From: Bacteroidales bacterium
GTDB taxonomy: Bacteria; Bacteroidota; Bacteroidia; Bacteroidales; F082
Direction: 5' to 3'
DNA length: 39,305 nt
Assembly (NCBI GenBank): GCA_017539045.1
Contig: JAFYHS010000026.1
Coordinates: 1 to 39,305, forward strand
Position numbers and translations under genes: made by a program
Notes under the pieces: model-generated
Seen by the model: only the letters and a program-made list of their open reading frames with translations
What the model was told of the DNA's origin: nothing
Database searches by the model: none
Shown: positions 8,215 to 16,673 of the stretch, one piece after another
How positions within the stretch are numbered: the first letter of the stretch is position 1
Layout of the letters: the number at the start of each line of letters is the position of its first letter

Positions 8215-9267
8215 ATGAAAAGATTTACAAAGACATTGGTCGTGGCAGCAGTGGCTGTCGCAACAACTGCGGCCATCCTTGTGGGCTGCAAGAAAGAAAA
8301 GAACGAGGAAACGGCAAGAAGGGTAAACAGCAGTGAAGTGCAGGCTATGCTGGACAGAATCAAATCTTTCAAGGAACTTCGCGACGCTGTCAACGCGGGT
8401 GCGAAGACTGGCGGCTGCATGACAGTCGAGGAGATGCGGCAAATCCTCGACCTGACGACAAACTACGAACACAGCGAACACATGACCTACTGCGTAAACA
8501 CGGTGCTTGACACATTGCACGTGGCTATGCCTGCCGTCGACGGTGAGGGTAACGTGAACGAAACGGACGTGGTGGCAACCTACAACGCCTTTGAAGCGGC
8601 TTTGGAAAGCTGCATGGCCTCCGCCAACGACGGCAGAAACGTGCCGAGCCTATTCAGCATCGTCATGCCCGAATCCAACGCAAAGGACTTTGACAACATC
8701 GATATCGTTTTTACAAGAGGCGAAGTTTCTGAAGACGAACAGACAAGTGACTATCCTTTTTCTCAAGGCGCCAATTGGATATGGGGTAGGAATTTAGGCC
8801 TGTGCGATCCTGGTCTTTTCAACAGCCAATTGGATGCGGCTGACAAGCTGACCGAGTGTTTCACTTTCGACCGCACCCCACCACAAGAAGGCATGGAATT
8901 GATGCTCACGAGTACACATTATGTCACATATACCATCTATCCTAAACAGTATTCGAATTGGTTTTTTTGGGATCCTACTGTCACCACCCCTTGCACGGAT
9001 CATTGGCTGTTCTATTACTTCGGCCCTGACTCATATGAACCATGCATTTCGTGGGAAGAGCTAAATTGCTATTGGGCCAACATCAATGCCGAGGTAGTCG
9101 ATGAAAATGCGCCTCTTCACTATCATATTTTCTACCTATCAAATATTCCCTACTTTGAGGCCGAGGTACAGGATGTGACAATTCCAGAGGTTCACGACAC
9201 CGTATCAAAGATTCATAATCTTAAGGTTATTTATTCCGACTATTATTGGTACACCCCAGGCATTTAA
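8215..9267 (+). CDS. Hypothetical lipoprotein
   Basis: A protein of 350 residues that I do not recognise. The N-terminus MKRFTKTLVVAAVAVATTAA followed by ILVGCKKEK is a textbook lipoprotein signal, with the lipobox LVGC at about residue 26 and a charged tether after it. Residues 35-130 look helical (SSEVQAMLDRIKSFKELRDA). The C-terminal half is aromatic-rich and probably beta-structured, with many Trp and Tyr residues (HYVTYTIYPKQYSNWFFWD) and several Cys. It lies between the DUF3244-like gene and a T9SS cargo gene, with gaps of 32 and 25 bases, so co-transcription is likely. A role at the cell surface is inferred from the signal only. Confidence 0.8.
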   Translation: MKRFTKTLVVAAVAVATTAAILVGCKKEKNEETARRVNSSEVQAMLDRIKSFKELRDAVNAGAKTGGCMTVEEMRQILDLTTNYEHSEHMTYCVNTVLDTLHVAMPAVDGEGNVNETDVVATYNAFEAALESCMASANDGRNVPSLFSIVMPESNAKDFDNIDIVFTRGEVSEDEQTSDYPFSQGANWIWGRNLGLCDPGLFNSQLDAADKLTECFTFDRTPPQEGMELMLTSTHYVTYTIYPKQYSNWFFWDPTVTTPCTDHWLFYYFGPDSYEPCISWEELNCYWANINAEVVDENAPLHYHIFYLSNIPYFEAEVQDVTIPEVHDTVSKIHNLKVIYSDYYWYTPGI

Positions 9268-9292
9268 TCTTTATTTGACTAAGACCTAAACA

Positions 9293-10927
9293 ATGTCATA
9301 TAACAGAATCGTTTTACCATTCGCCTTGGCCCTGCTTTGGGGGGCCAAGGCTTTCGCGCAGGAGTGGGAGTACTCACATTCCTACATAAAGGACACGGTG
9401 CTATACCAATATCATAACACATACGAGATTCCTTTAACACACAACATCGTCGTGAAAGAAATCGTTGAGCCATGGACGTCTATCTCCACACGGGTGGGAC
9501 TCTCGCTGCTTTCGCCAGAAGGTGAGTTGATAATACGCACCGAGCATTACAAACCCGCCTTCTGGAGCAGTCAAATGCATTTTCTTCAGAACGACGATGG
9601 CGAACTGTTCACGCTGACGACCTACAATCCCGACCACGACTACAGGTCGCCCAACTATTTCATGAACTTCGACACCATCCCCGACTTCGCCATCCTTGGA
9701 CTTTACGAGCTTGACGACAGTCTAAACATCGTGCGGAGCATGGAACATCGGTTCATCGTCGACACTTTCGAGATGAGGGGCAACGAGTGGTGGGAACGTT
9801 CGAAGAATAGGCGGTCGGGCTACATTCATCCCTTTTCGGCCTTTGTGGACGAAGATGGCAACATCGTGGGCAACTATGTCAAGGCCATCAGCTTCGGCCA
9901 CGAGGACATCGCCAAAGACACCATAGTCTTCTTCAGGATGGACTTCGACGGCAATCTTATCACCAAGGTCGATTATCCCTGCGCTTCGACGGGTGGCGAT
10001 GTGATTCCTTTCTGCTGGGCCACCCAAAGTGGGAACATGGTAAAAATCAACGACAGCACATATGTGATGTACGACTTAAGTTGTTCCATCTTCGGCGGGG
10101 GAGGCAACGTCATCTACCTCGACCGCGATTTCAACGTCACCCTCATCCGACGCATCTCCCACACCAATGCCGCTGATAATTATAGTTACATATATCCATC
10201 CATCCTTCGAAGCCCACACAACACCACGTACGTTTCTTCTACGGTAAGCGATGAGACCAAGAACACTTATGACATACACCTTTACGAGTACAACGACACA
10301 GACGGATTATGGGGTTATATGCATCCCGTTCACCATATCAAAAGATTTTATAATTGGGATCATACTGCCAGTTTTAAGGGCATAGCATTAGACAAGGCTG
10401 GAGACATCTATATTGCATATACTCTGAATCTCGGATTATGTGACTGCCTCGACTCGTGGATGATGATAGAACGGCTCGATGAAAGCATGGACACCATCAG
10501 TACCTTATATTACGATATCAACGGGGATGTCGACATCCATAGCGAAGCATACGACATTGTGGCACTGTCAGACGGCGGAATACTGCTCACGTCCAACTCA
10601 AAAGACATGAACAATACAAGAAATAGGTGGAACACTGTCACCAAGTTTCCAGCCGAGGCCTTCGTCGGCATCGAGGAGGCGCATGCCAATGGTCTGAAGG
10701 TGGCCATCGCCTACCCCAACCCTGGAAAAGATGTGCTGAACATCCGCACAGGCTTGCACAACGCAAGAGTGGAGGTGTACGACACGAACGGAAAACTCGT
10801 CCACAGACAAGCCATCACGGAGGATGTGACGCCGATTGATGCGGCAGCTTGGGCAAATGGAGTGTATGTGTGGAAGGTTTACAAGGGCCACACCAAGGCA
10901 GAAACGGGTAAGTGGGTGAAGGAATAG
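9293..10927 (+). CDS. Secreted protein with T9SS type A sorting domain
   Basis: A secreted protein of 544 residues. A signal peptide (to about residue 22, KAFAQE) precedes a large extracellular region of about 430 residues without a domain I can name. It contains repeated Asp-rich, strand-like segments such as AFVDEDGNIVGNYV and MDFDGNLITKVDYP, spaced like a beta-propeller, but this is a guess. The last 75 residues are a T9SS C-terminal sorting domain: AYPNPGKDVLNIR, then VEVYDTNGKLVH, then ANGVYVWKVYKG. The protein would be exported by Sec, crossed through the outer membrane by T9SS and then released or anchored. It is the last gene before the second copy of the repeated terminator, 59 bases downstream. 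Confidence 0.88.
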   Translation: MSYNRIVLPFALALLWGAKAFAQEWEYSHSYIKDTVLYQYHNTYEIPLTHNIVVKEIVEPWTSISTRVGLSLLSPEGELIIRTEHYKPAFWSSQMHFLQNDDGELFTLTTYNPDHDYRSPNYFMNFDTIPDFAILGLYELDDSLNIVRSMEHRFIVDTFEMRGNEWWERSKNRRSGYIHPFSAFVDEDGNIVGNYVKAISFGHEDIAKDTIVFFRMDFDGNLITKVDYPCASTGGDVIPFCWATQSGNMVKINDSTYVMYDLSCSIFGGGGNVIYLDRDFNVTLIRRISHTNAADNYSYIYPSILRSPHNTTYVSSTVSDETKNTYDIHLYEYNDTDGLWGYMHPVHHIKRFYNWDHTASFKGIALDKAGDIYIAYTLNLGLCDCLDSWMMIERLDESMDTISTLYYDINGDVDIHSEAYDIVALSDGGILLTSNSKDMNNTRNRWNTVTKFPAEAFVGIEEAHANGLKVAIAYPNPGKDVLNIRTGLHNARVEVYDTNGKLVHRQAITEDVTPIDAAAWANGVYVWKVYKGHTKAETGKWVKE

Positions 10928-10986
10928 GCGCCTATCATTCTTCAGTCTTACCACACGAAAAAAACTTGCATTTCCTAAAAACCTCT

Positions 10987-11013
10987 TCCCGCTGGTAACG
11001 GCGGGATTTTTTT
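10987..11013 (+). terminator. Intrinsic terminator, copy of the one after secDF
   Basis: TCCCGC (10987-10992) pairs with GCGGGA (11001-11006) around the loop TGGTAACG, followed by seven T's. The 27 bases are identical to those at 5686-5712. It closes the block of secreted-protein genes. Confidence 0.9.
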
Positions 11014-11048
11014 ATTGCCAAATCCTTCTCCGATTCACGGAATTGTTG

Positions 11049-11072
11049 TACCTTTGTCCGATAATATTATCG
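11049..11072 (+). promoter_or_regulatory. Promoter with a 14-bp palindrome at the transcription start
   Basis: The -7 element TACCTTTG (11049-11056) fits TAnnTTTG. Immediately after it, CGATAATATTATCG (11059-11072) is a perfect palindrome spanning the expected start site, followed by CGCGTATTCCGCG. The arrangement suggests an operator, or a 5' hairpin, for the PorE-like gene whose ATG is at 11109. Confidence 0.55.
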
Positions 11073-11108
11073 CGTATTCCGCGTTTGAAGAAAAGAGAAT
11101 TTACGTCT

Positions 11109-13565
11109 ATGAAAAGATACATCCTTATCCTCATGTCGGCCCTGTTCATTTTCATGAGCAGCGACCTCTATGCGCAGAGAAGAAACCCTGCCAAAAACGC
11201 CGACCTCGCCTTTGGGCGCAAGCAATACACCGAGGCTGCCGACCGCTACAAGAAAGCCTACCGCAAGGTGCGCCGCAACAAAGACGAGCGCAACCGCATC
11301 AGCTTCCAGATGGGCGAATGCTACCGCCTCATCGGCCTCACCAAACGCGCCGAGCCTTACTACAAGCGCTTGCTGAAAACGGAATACCCCAACACCCATC
11401 CTGAGGTCTACCTCTATATGGCCGAGGTCTATAAGCAGAACGAGAAGTTCAAAGACGCCATACAGATGTATGAGATGTATGCACAGAGGGTACCGAATGA
11501 CCCACGAGGACCCATAGGCATCGAGACTACGCAACAGATCCAGGAATGGATGGAGAACCCATCGAAATATGAGCTCACGGCGTTGAAGAAGGTCAACTCG
11601 ACAAAAGACTCCGACTTCGGTGCCTGTTGGACCAACAATAACTACAACGAGATCATCTTCACCTCCACGCGCGACGCTGCCACCGGCAAGGAGAAAGACG
11701 GCATCACCGGTCAGGAATTTGCTGACTTCTTCATCTCGAAGCAGGACCGTAAAGGCGACTGGAGCACCCCCGTGCTTGCCGACGAAAACGAGAACATCAA
11801 CACGAACGCCAGCGAGGGCACGCCCTTCATGAATGAACGCTACACCAAACTCTACTTCACACGCTGTCAGAATGGTGCCCACCGTAAGAACGGCTGCCAG
11901 ATCATGGTGGCAGGCAAGAGCGGTGGTGCCTTCTCTGATGCCCGTCCCGTGGAGATTTCCGGCGTCGACACCTTGGATATCGTCGGCCACCCCACCCTTT
12001 CGAGCGACGAGCTCATCATGTATTTCGCTGCTGAACGCAAAGGCGGCTTCGGCGGCAACGATATCTGGGTGGCCATGCGCGAAAACACCAGCGAGCCATT
12101 CAAGCATCCCTTCAACCTCGGCGAACGCATCAACACGCCCGGCAACGAGGTGTTCCCGTTCTTGAGATACGACACCACCCTTTACTTTGCCTCCGATGGT
12201 CACGGCGGCATGGGCGGTCTCGACATCTTCGTCTCATCTATGGACACCGCAGGCGAATGGGGCGAGCCTCGTAACCTGAAGTATCCCATCAACTCGGTCG
12301 GCGACGACTTCGCCATCGTGTTCCACCCCAACGACGAGCGCGGCTTCATCTCATCCAACCGTGGCAACAGCCGTGGCTTGGACAACATCTACTACTTTGA
12401 AGAGCCGCCCATCCTGTTCACCTTCTCAGGCGTCGTCAAAGATGCCAAGACCAAACAATTCGTCAGCAACGCCATAGTGCGATTGGTGGGCAGCGATGGC
12501 TCCAACTTATCTACCCGCACCAACGAAAAGGGTTACTTCAACTTCAGTGACAGCCAGATCAACAAAAACACGACCTACGATATCAGCATCGACAAGGACA
12601 ACTACTTCACGCTGACCGCACAGGAGACCACCATAGGACTGGAGTTCAGCAAGGACATCGAGAAAGACTACGACATCGAGCCCATCCCACAGGAGCCCAT
12701 CATGCTGCCCGACATCCTCTACGACCTGGGCAAATGGGACCTCAAGCCCCAGTTTGAAGACTCGTTGCAAGGCTTGATCGAGACCCTGCAGGTGAACCCG
12801 ACCATCACCATCGAGTTGGCCTCACACACCGATGCCCGCGACACCGACGAGCACAACGACATCCTGTCGCAGAAGCGTGCACAGAGCGTCGTCGACTACC
12901 TCATCATCCGTGGCATCGACCCGCTGCGACTCACCGCCAAGGGCTATGGCGAGAGAGTGCCTCGCACCATCCAGAAAGACATGACCGTTAGAGGGTATAC
13001 CTTCAAGGCGGGCACACGACTCACCGAAGACTTCATCAACAAACTGCCCAATAACGACGTGCGCGAGGCGGCCCACCAGATGAACCGCCGCACCGAGTTC
13101 CGTATCTTGAGCAAGGACTTCGTGCCTCGCGAGCACATCAACGAAGGCGGCACCGTCAACATCGCCATCAACCCACAGGAAGACCAGACTGAGAGCTTCA
13201 CTGTCAACAACAAAGGCTATTTCACCTTCTTCGCCAACGTGGATGGCTACAACGAGCCCTTCACCTACAGCCAAAACGCCGACTTCTGCGTCTCGGAGAG
13301 CCGCGCACTGCAGCTGCTGAAGGACAATCGTATCGCTGCCAGCGACTTCAAGGGCGATGTGGATAAGATCCTCACTACGGGAGGCATCGCCAACAACGCC
13401 ATTGTTGTCATCAAGGAAGTGAGAATTGCCGGTCGCTCGCTCTACAACGTGGAGTGCAAGGTCGTCAGCAAGATGATCGAGCAATGGGTCATCGGACAAA
13501 AGAACATGAAGCAACTCGGCAACTTCGAATTTGACACTAAGGAGAAAAAGTTAAAGTTTAAATAA
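11109..13565 (+). CDS. PorE-like OmpA-family protein with TPR, PD40 propeller and C-terminal pseudo-retropepsin domain
   Basis: An exported protein of 818 residues starting at ATG 11109. A longer frame from TTG 11043 overlaps the promoter and was rejected. The signal peptide MKRYILILMSALFIFMSSDL ends near LYAQ and has no lipobox. TPR-like helices span about residues 25-150. A PD40/WD40-like propeller follows at about 165-430 (LSSDELIMYFAAERKGGFGG). A carboxypeptidase-regulatory-like beta domain covers about 435-530, and an OmpA peptidoglycan-binding domain about 535-665 (IELASHTDARDTDEHNDILS, then KGYGERVPR). This is the architecture of PorE, the T9SS component. The extra domain at about 690-818 resembles clan AA aspartic proteases, but the catalytic triplet reads Ser-Gln-Asn. 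The PorE match is architectural and paralogues exist. The stop overlaps the purM start by one base (TAATG). Confidence 0.85.
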   Translation: MKRYILILMSALFIFMSSDLYAQRRNPAKNADLAFGRKQYTEAADRYKKAYRKVRRNKDERNRISFQMGECYRLIGLTKRAEPYYKRLLKTEYPNTHPEVYLYMAEVYKQNEKFKDAIQMYEMYAQRVPNDPRGPIGIETTQQIQEWMENPSKYELTALKKVNSTKDSDFGACWTNNNYNEIIFTSTRDAATGKEKDGITGQEFADFFISKQDRKGDWSTPVLADENENINTNASEGTPFMNERYTKLYFTRCQNGAHRKNGCQIMVAGKSGGAFSDARPVEISGVDTLDIVGHPTLSSDELIMYFAAERKGGFGGNDIWVAMRENTSEPFKHPFNLGERINTPGNEVFPFLRYDTTLYFASDGHGGMGGLDIFVSSMDTAGEWGEPRNLKYPINSVGDDFAIVFHPNDERGFISSNRGNSRGLDNIYYFEEPPILFTFSGVVKDAKTKQFVSNAIVRLVGSDGSNLSTRTNEKGYFNFSDSQINKNTTYDISIDKDNYFTLTAQETTIGLEFSKDIEKDYDIEPIPQEPIMLPDILYDLGKWDLKPQFEDSLQGLIETLQVNPTITIELASHTDARDTDEHNDILSQKRAQSVVDYLIIRGIDPLRLTAKGYGERVPRTIQKDMTVRGYTFKAGTRLTEDFINKLPNNDVREAAHQMNRRTEFRILSKDFVPREHINEGGTVNIAINPQEDQTESFTVNNKGYFTFFANVDGYNEPFTYSQNADFCVSESRALQLLKDNRIAASDFKGDVDKILTTGGIANNAIVVIKEVRIAGRSLYNVECKVVSKMIEQWVIGQKNMKQLGNFEFDTKEKKLKFK

Positions 13566-14725
13566 TGGACAATCGCTATAGCCAACGCGGCGTTTCCGCC
13601 GAAAAGGAAGACATCCACAACGCCATCAAGAACCTCGACAAGGGGCTCTATCCCAATGCTTTCTGCAAAATCATCCCCGATATTCTCGGTGGTGACCCTT
13701 TGTATTGCAACATCATGCACGCCGACGGCGCGGGAACCAAGTCATCGCTTGCCTACCTCTACTGGAAAGAGACTGGCGACATGAGTGTGTGGGAAGGTGT
13801 GGCGCAAGATGCCGTGGTGATGAACACCGACGACCTCATCTGCGTGGGTGCCACCGACAACATGCTGCTCTCCTCCACCATCGGGCGCAACAAGAGCCTG
13901 ATTCCTGGCGAGGTGATCTCCGCCTTGATTAACGGAACAGAGCATTTCCTGCAGAAACTCCGTGACTTAGGCATAGGCATCTACCTGACTGGTGGCGAGA
14001 CCGCCGATGTGGGCGACCTCGTTCGTACCGTCATCGTTGACAGCACCGTGACCACCCGCATCAGACGCGACGAAGTCATAGAGAACAACCTGCAACCTGG
14101 AGATGTCATCGTGGCCTTTGCCTCTTACGGACAAGCCACCTACGAAGACAGCTACAACGGCGGTATGGGCAGTAACGGATTGACTTCGGCACGCCACGAC
14201 ATGCTGAACCATTATCTGACAGAGAAATACGACGAGAGTTATGACCACAGCATCCCGAATGATTTGGTGTATTCCGGTCCGCACAAACTGACTGACCCGA
14301 CCGAAGTTCCAGGCGTGGACGTGGGCAAACTCATCCTCTCTCCCACCCGCACATACGCCCCGCTGATGATCCCGATCTTGAAAGAGTTCCGCAAACAAAT
14401 CCACGGCATCATCCATTGCAGCGGTGGCGCCCAGACCAAGGTGCTGCACTTCGTTGATAAACTGCACATTGTGAAGGACAACATGCTGGCGTTGCCGCCT
14501 TTGTTCAAGATGATTCAAGCCGCTTCGGGCACCGATTGGCATGAGATGTACAAGGTCTTCAACATGGGTTCTCGTTTGGAAATCTACACCAACGAAAAGG
14601 CTGCCAATGAGATGATTGCTATTGCAAAGCAATTCAACATTGACAGTCAAATCATTGGACATGTGGAGGCTTCGGATGTGAAGCGATTGACGATTAAGAG
14701 CGAGTTTGGAACATTTGAATACTAA
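13565..14725 (+). CDS. purM: Phosphoribosylformylglycinamidine cyclo-ligase (AIR synthetase)
   Basis: This cytoplasmic enzyme forms aminoimidazole ribonucleotide from FGAM and ATP in purine synthesis. The 386 residues match the longer Bacteroidetes form. The N-terminal MDNRYSQRGVSAEKEDIHNA and MHADGAGTKSSLAYLYWKET fit the AIR synthase fold. The Asp-rich nucleotide and Mg site VVMNTDDLICVGAT lies at about residues 86-99, and YLTGGETADVGDLV at about 140. The C-terminal AIRS_C domain contains HGIIHCSGGAQTKVLHFVD. The start overlaps the stop of the PorE-like gene by one base. The combination of purM near prfA and pyrF is, from memory, conserved in Bacteroidales. Confidence 0.93.
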   Translation: MDNRYSQRGVSAEKEDIHNAIKNLDKGLYPNAFCKIIPDILGGDPLYCNIMHADGAGTKSSLAYLYWKETGDMSVWEGVAQDAVVMNTDDLICVGATDNMLLSSTIGRNKSLIPGEVISALINGTEHFLQKLRDLGIGIYLTGGETADVGDLVRTVIVDSTVTTRIRRDEVIENNLQPGDVIVAFASYGQATYEDSYNGGMGSNGLTSARHDMLNHYLTEKYDESYDHSIPNDLVYSGPHKLTDPTEVPGVDVGKLILSPTRTYAPLMIPILKEFRKQIHGIIHCSGGAQTKVLHFVDKLHIVKDNMLALPPLFKMIQAASGTDWHEMYKVFNMGSRLEIYTNEKAANEMIAIAKQFNIDSQIIGHVEASDVKRLTIKSEFGTFEY

Positions 14726-14756
14726 TCATCAACAAAACTTTATATCATTTCTGAAT

Positions 14757-15299
14757 ATGAAAAAGTTACTTTATCTCATTTGCATTGCCTGCACTATGGC
14801 TTTTTATTCCTGCGGTACGACAAAAGCCTATGTCGGTGCCAGACAAGAAAAGGCCTCACTAGCAACTATCAATCAAGGTACTAACAAACTGACCATCAAA
14901 AAAAGAAAGACCCAGGAGAGTGCCCTACTTATCCAAGTCGATTCCATTTCTGTGGGAAACTATTTCAAAGGATATCCTAAACATTGCGATATTCTACCTG
15001 GAACACATACTGTTGAAATAAGGCATTTCCAACAATGGAACGACAATCAGGCGGGTGCGGCAGCTGTGGGTGGCGTTCTGGGAGGCGCCATCGGTGGTGC
15101 CATCGCTGGCAGCATTGCCGAATCGAACAATCCACACAAGCATTATTTAATCACTTTTGATGCTGTAGCGGGCGAGACCTATAACATTATGGCTGTCACC
15201 GACCCAGAAACTATGGATGTGGATATCTATGTCACCAATGCAGCCAATGAAGAACGCGTCAAGTCCTCTTATAAATTGAAAGAGGAAGAAAAGAAATAA
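14757..15299 (+). CDS. Small lipoprotein with glycine-zipper segment
   Basis: The protein has 180 residues from ATG 14757; the frame runs upstream to 14706 inside purM, but only this ATG gives the signal sequence MKKLLYLICIACTMAFYSCG with a lipobox Cys19. The central part has a beta-like sequence (IQVDSISVGNYFKGYPKHCD, then LPGTHTVEIRHFQQ). A glycine zipper follows at about residues 100-122 (GAAAVGGVLGGAIGGAIAGS), which may sit in or on a membrane. The C-terminus is charged. It lies 31 bases after purM and could share its transcript. Function unknown. Confidence 0.8.
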   Translation: MKKLLYLICIACTMAFYSCGTTKAYVGARQEKASLATINQGTNKLTIKKRKTQESALLIQVDSISVGNYFKGYPKHCDILPGTHTVEIRHFQQWNDNQAGAAAVGGVLGGAIGGAIAGSIAESNNPHKHYLITFDAVAGETYNIMAVTDPETMDVDIYVTNAANEERVKSSYKLKEEEKK

Positions 15300-15319
15300 C
15301 CTCTTTCCACATCATGGTT

Positions 15320-15338
15320 ACTATCGCAAAACGATAGT
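15320..15338. other. Short hairpin after the glycine-zipper lipoprotein gene
   Basis: ACTATCG (15320-15326) pairs with CGATAGT (15332-15338) around CAAAA. There is no T-run on either side, so a terminator role is uncertain. Confidence 0.4.
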
Positions 15339-15360
15339 CACGGGTATTGTCCGAACCATT

Positions 15361-15400
15361 TATTGACGAATTTTGGCAAAAACACCATTTTTCGTCAATA
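15361..15400. promoter_or_regulatory. 10-bp inverted repeat upstream of the ATPase promoter
   Basis: TATTGACGAA (15361-15370) is repeated exactly in inverse as TTCGTCAATA (15391-15400), with 20 bases between. The right arm ends six bases before the -7 element, so the repeat covers the -33 region. This suits an operator bound by a dimer. Confidence 0.45.
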
Positions 15401-15406
15401 ATTTTG

Positions 15407-15414
15407 TATTTTTG
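15407..15414 (+). promoter_or_regulatory. -7 element of the AAA ATPase gene
   Basis: TATTTTTG matches TAnnTTTG and lies 19 bases before the ATG at 15434, implying a leader of about 15 bases. Confidence 0.55.
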
Positions 15415-15433
15415 TCGGGATAATAACTGCACA

Positions 15434-16642
15434 ATGATACAAAGAAAGACTTATCTTGCTCAATTAGAGGCTGTTTGCAATCAAGACCTCATCAAAGTGG
15501 TCACGGGCATACGCCGTTGTGGAAAATCAACCTTGATGATGGAGTTTCAAGAGGTCCTTAAATCAAAAGGAGTTGATGAAAAATGTATCGTCTCCCTGAA
15601 CTTTGAAGAGCGTGAAAACAGCCAATTTGAAGACTGGAGAATAGTATACGATTTGATTCTAACAAAACTTCCTTCCACCGAGAAAAAGTATGTCTTTCTT
15701 GACGAAGTCCAACTCATCCCCCATTTCGAGAAACTTGTTGATGCCTTGTATGTCAAAAAGGACATTGACTTATATATCACAGGCTCAAATGCTTATCTAT
15801 TATCAAGCGAATTAACAACTTTGCTTTCTGGAAGATACATAGCCATCAACCTGCATCCATTCTCGTTTGCTGAATACGCAACAGCATTTGAAGAGCAAAA
15901 AGATACCAGTCGATTGTTCCGCCAATACATGAACGGTTCATGTTTCCCCGAAGCAGTGAACTTGTCGAAAATATCTCCCGAACTTACGAATACATACCTG
16001 AAATCGCTGTATGAAACCATAGTCGTAAAAGATATTTCCAAACGGCACCATCTTCGTAAATTCGACACGCTTCAACGCATCATCAACTTCCTTTTCGACA
16101 GCATTGGCAGCATTATTTCTCCCAACAACATCGCAGACGAACTAAAGCGGGTTACCAAGGAAAGTTTGTCGCACAATACCGTTCAAAAATACATTCGCTT
16201 TTTTACCGAATCCTATCTGATTTATCCCGTACAATTATATAACATCAAGGGAAAGCGTTTGCTGGCAAGCAATTGCAAGTATTATGTTGTTGATTTGGGA
16301 TTGAAAAACATATTGCAAACCAACAAAGTTGATGCTGACTTAGGCCACAAATTGGAAAACGTAGTGTATTTCGAACTTTTGCGCCGTGGCGGAGAAGTAT
16401 ATGTCGGCAAGTCAGAGGATAATGAAGTCGACTTCGTTGTGAAAAAATATGACGGGCAATTGGAGTATTATCAAGTTGCTTACACCGTTAATGACGAAAA
16501 AACCTTAGAAAGGGAATTGTCGTCATTAAGAAGGATTCGTGACAACTATCCGAAATATCTTTTGACCACCGATTTCGACAATTCAATTATTGACGGTATC
16601 AAGAAAATCAACCTCATAGATTGGCTATTGGATAGCAAATAA
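15434..16642 (+). CDS. AAA ATPase with DUF4143 domain
   Basis: A protein of 402 residues from ATG 15434; an upstream in-frame TTG at 15347 lies before the promoter and was rejected. The P-loop GIRRCGKSTLM is at about residues 25-35. Walker B is in KKYVFLDEVQLIPHFEK (about 84). An arginine-containing sensor region is visible in LYITGSNAYLLSSELTTLLS, followed by GRYI. The C-terminal half carries DUF4143 (about 190-345), with ELLRRGGEVYVGKSEDNEVD reminiscent of a PD-(D/E)XK nuclease-like core (E-x-D-F). Such proteins are widespread accessory ATPases of unclear role. The coding sequence is visibly more AT-rich than purM and prfA on either side, which hints at later acquisition. It has its own promoter. 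Confidence 0.88.
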   Translation: MIQRKTYLAQLEAVCNQDLIKVVTGIRRCGKSTLMMEFQEVLKSKGVDEKCIVSLNFEERENSQFEDWRIVYDLILTKLPSTEKKYVFLDEVQLIPHFEKLVDALYVKKDIDLYITGSNAYLLSSELTTLLSGRYIAINLHPFSFAEYATAFEEQKDTSRLFRQYMNGSCFPEAVNLSKISPELTNTYLKSLYETIVVKDISKRHHLRKFDTLQRIINFLFDSIGSIISPNNIADELKRVTKESLSHNTVQKYIRFFTESYLIYPVQLYNIKGKRLLASNCKYYVVDLGLKNILQTNKVDADLGHKLENVVYFELLRRGGEVYVGKSEDNEVDFVVKKYDGQLEYYQVAYTVNDEKTLERELSSLRRIRDNYPKYLLTTDFDNSIIDGIKKINLIDWLLDSK

Positions 16643-16647
16643 TTTTG

Positions 16648-16655
16648 TACCTTTG
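16648..16655 (+). promoter_or_regulatory. -7 element of prfA
   Basis: TACCTTTG matches TAnnTTTG. It contains the TTG that would open the longest prfA frame (16653), which argues that translation starts downstream at GTG 16674. Confidence 0.6.
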
Positions 16656-16673
16656 CCCAACAATTCTGAAATC

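Noticed and set aside
11043-11108. TTG start for the PorE-like gene giving 840 residues
   Set aside because: It lies upstream of and across the promoter; the ATG at 11109 opens a clean signal peptide.
11067-12203. 378-codon open frame on the minus strand, opposite the PorE-like gene
   Set aside because: It covers only the TPR and propeller part of a convincing plus-strand gene and has no domain signature.
16653-16673. TTG start for prfA giving 375 residues
   Set aside because: The TTG is part of the -7 element TACCTTTG, so the transcript should start after it; GTG 16674 fits family length better.
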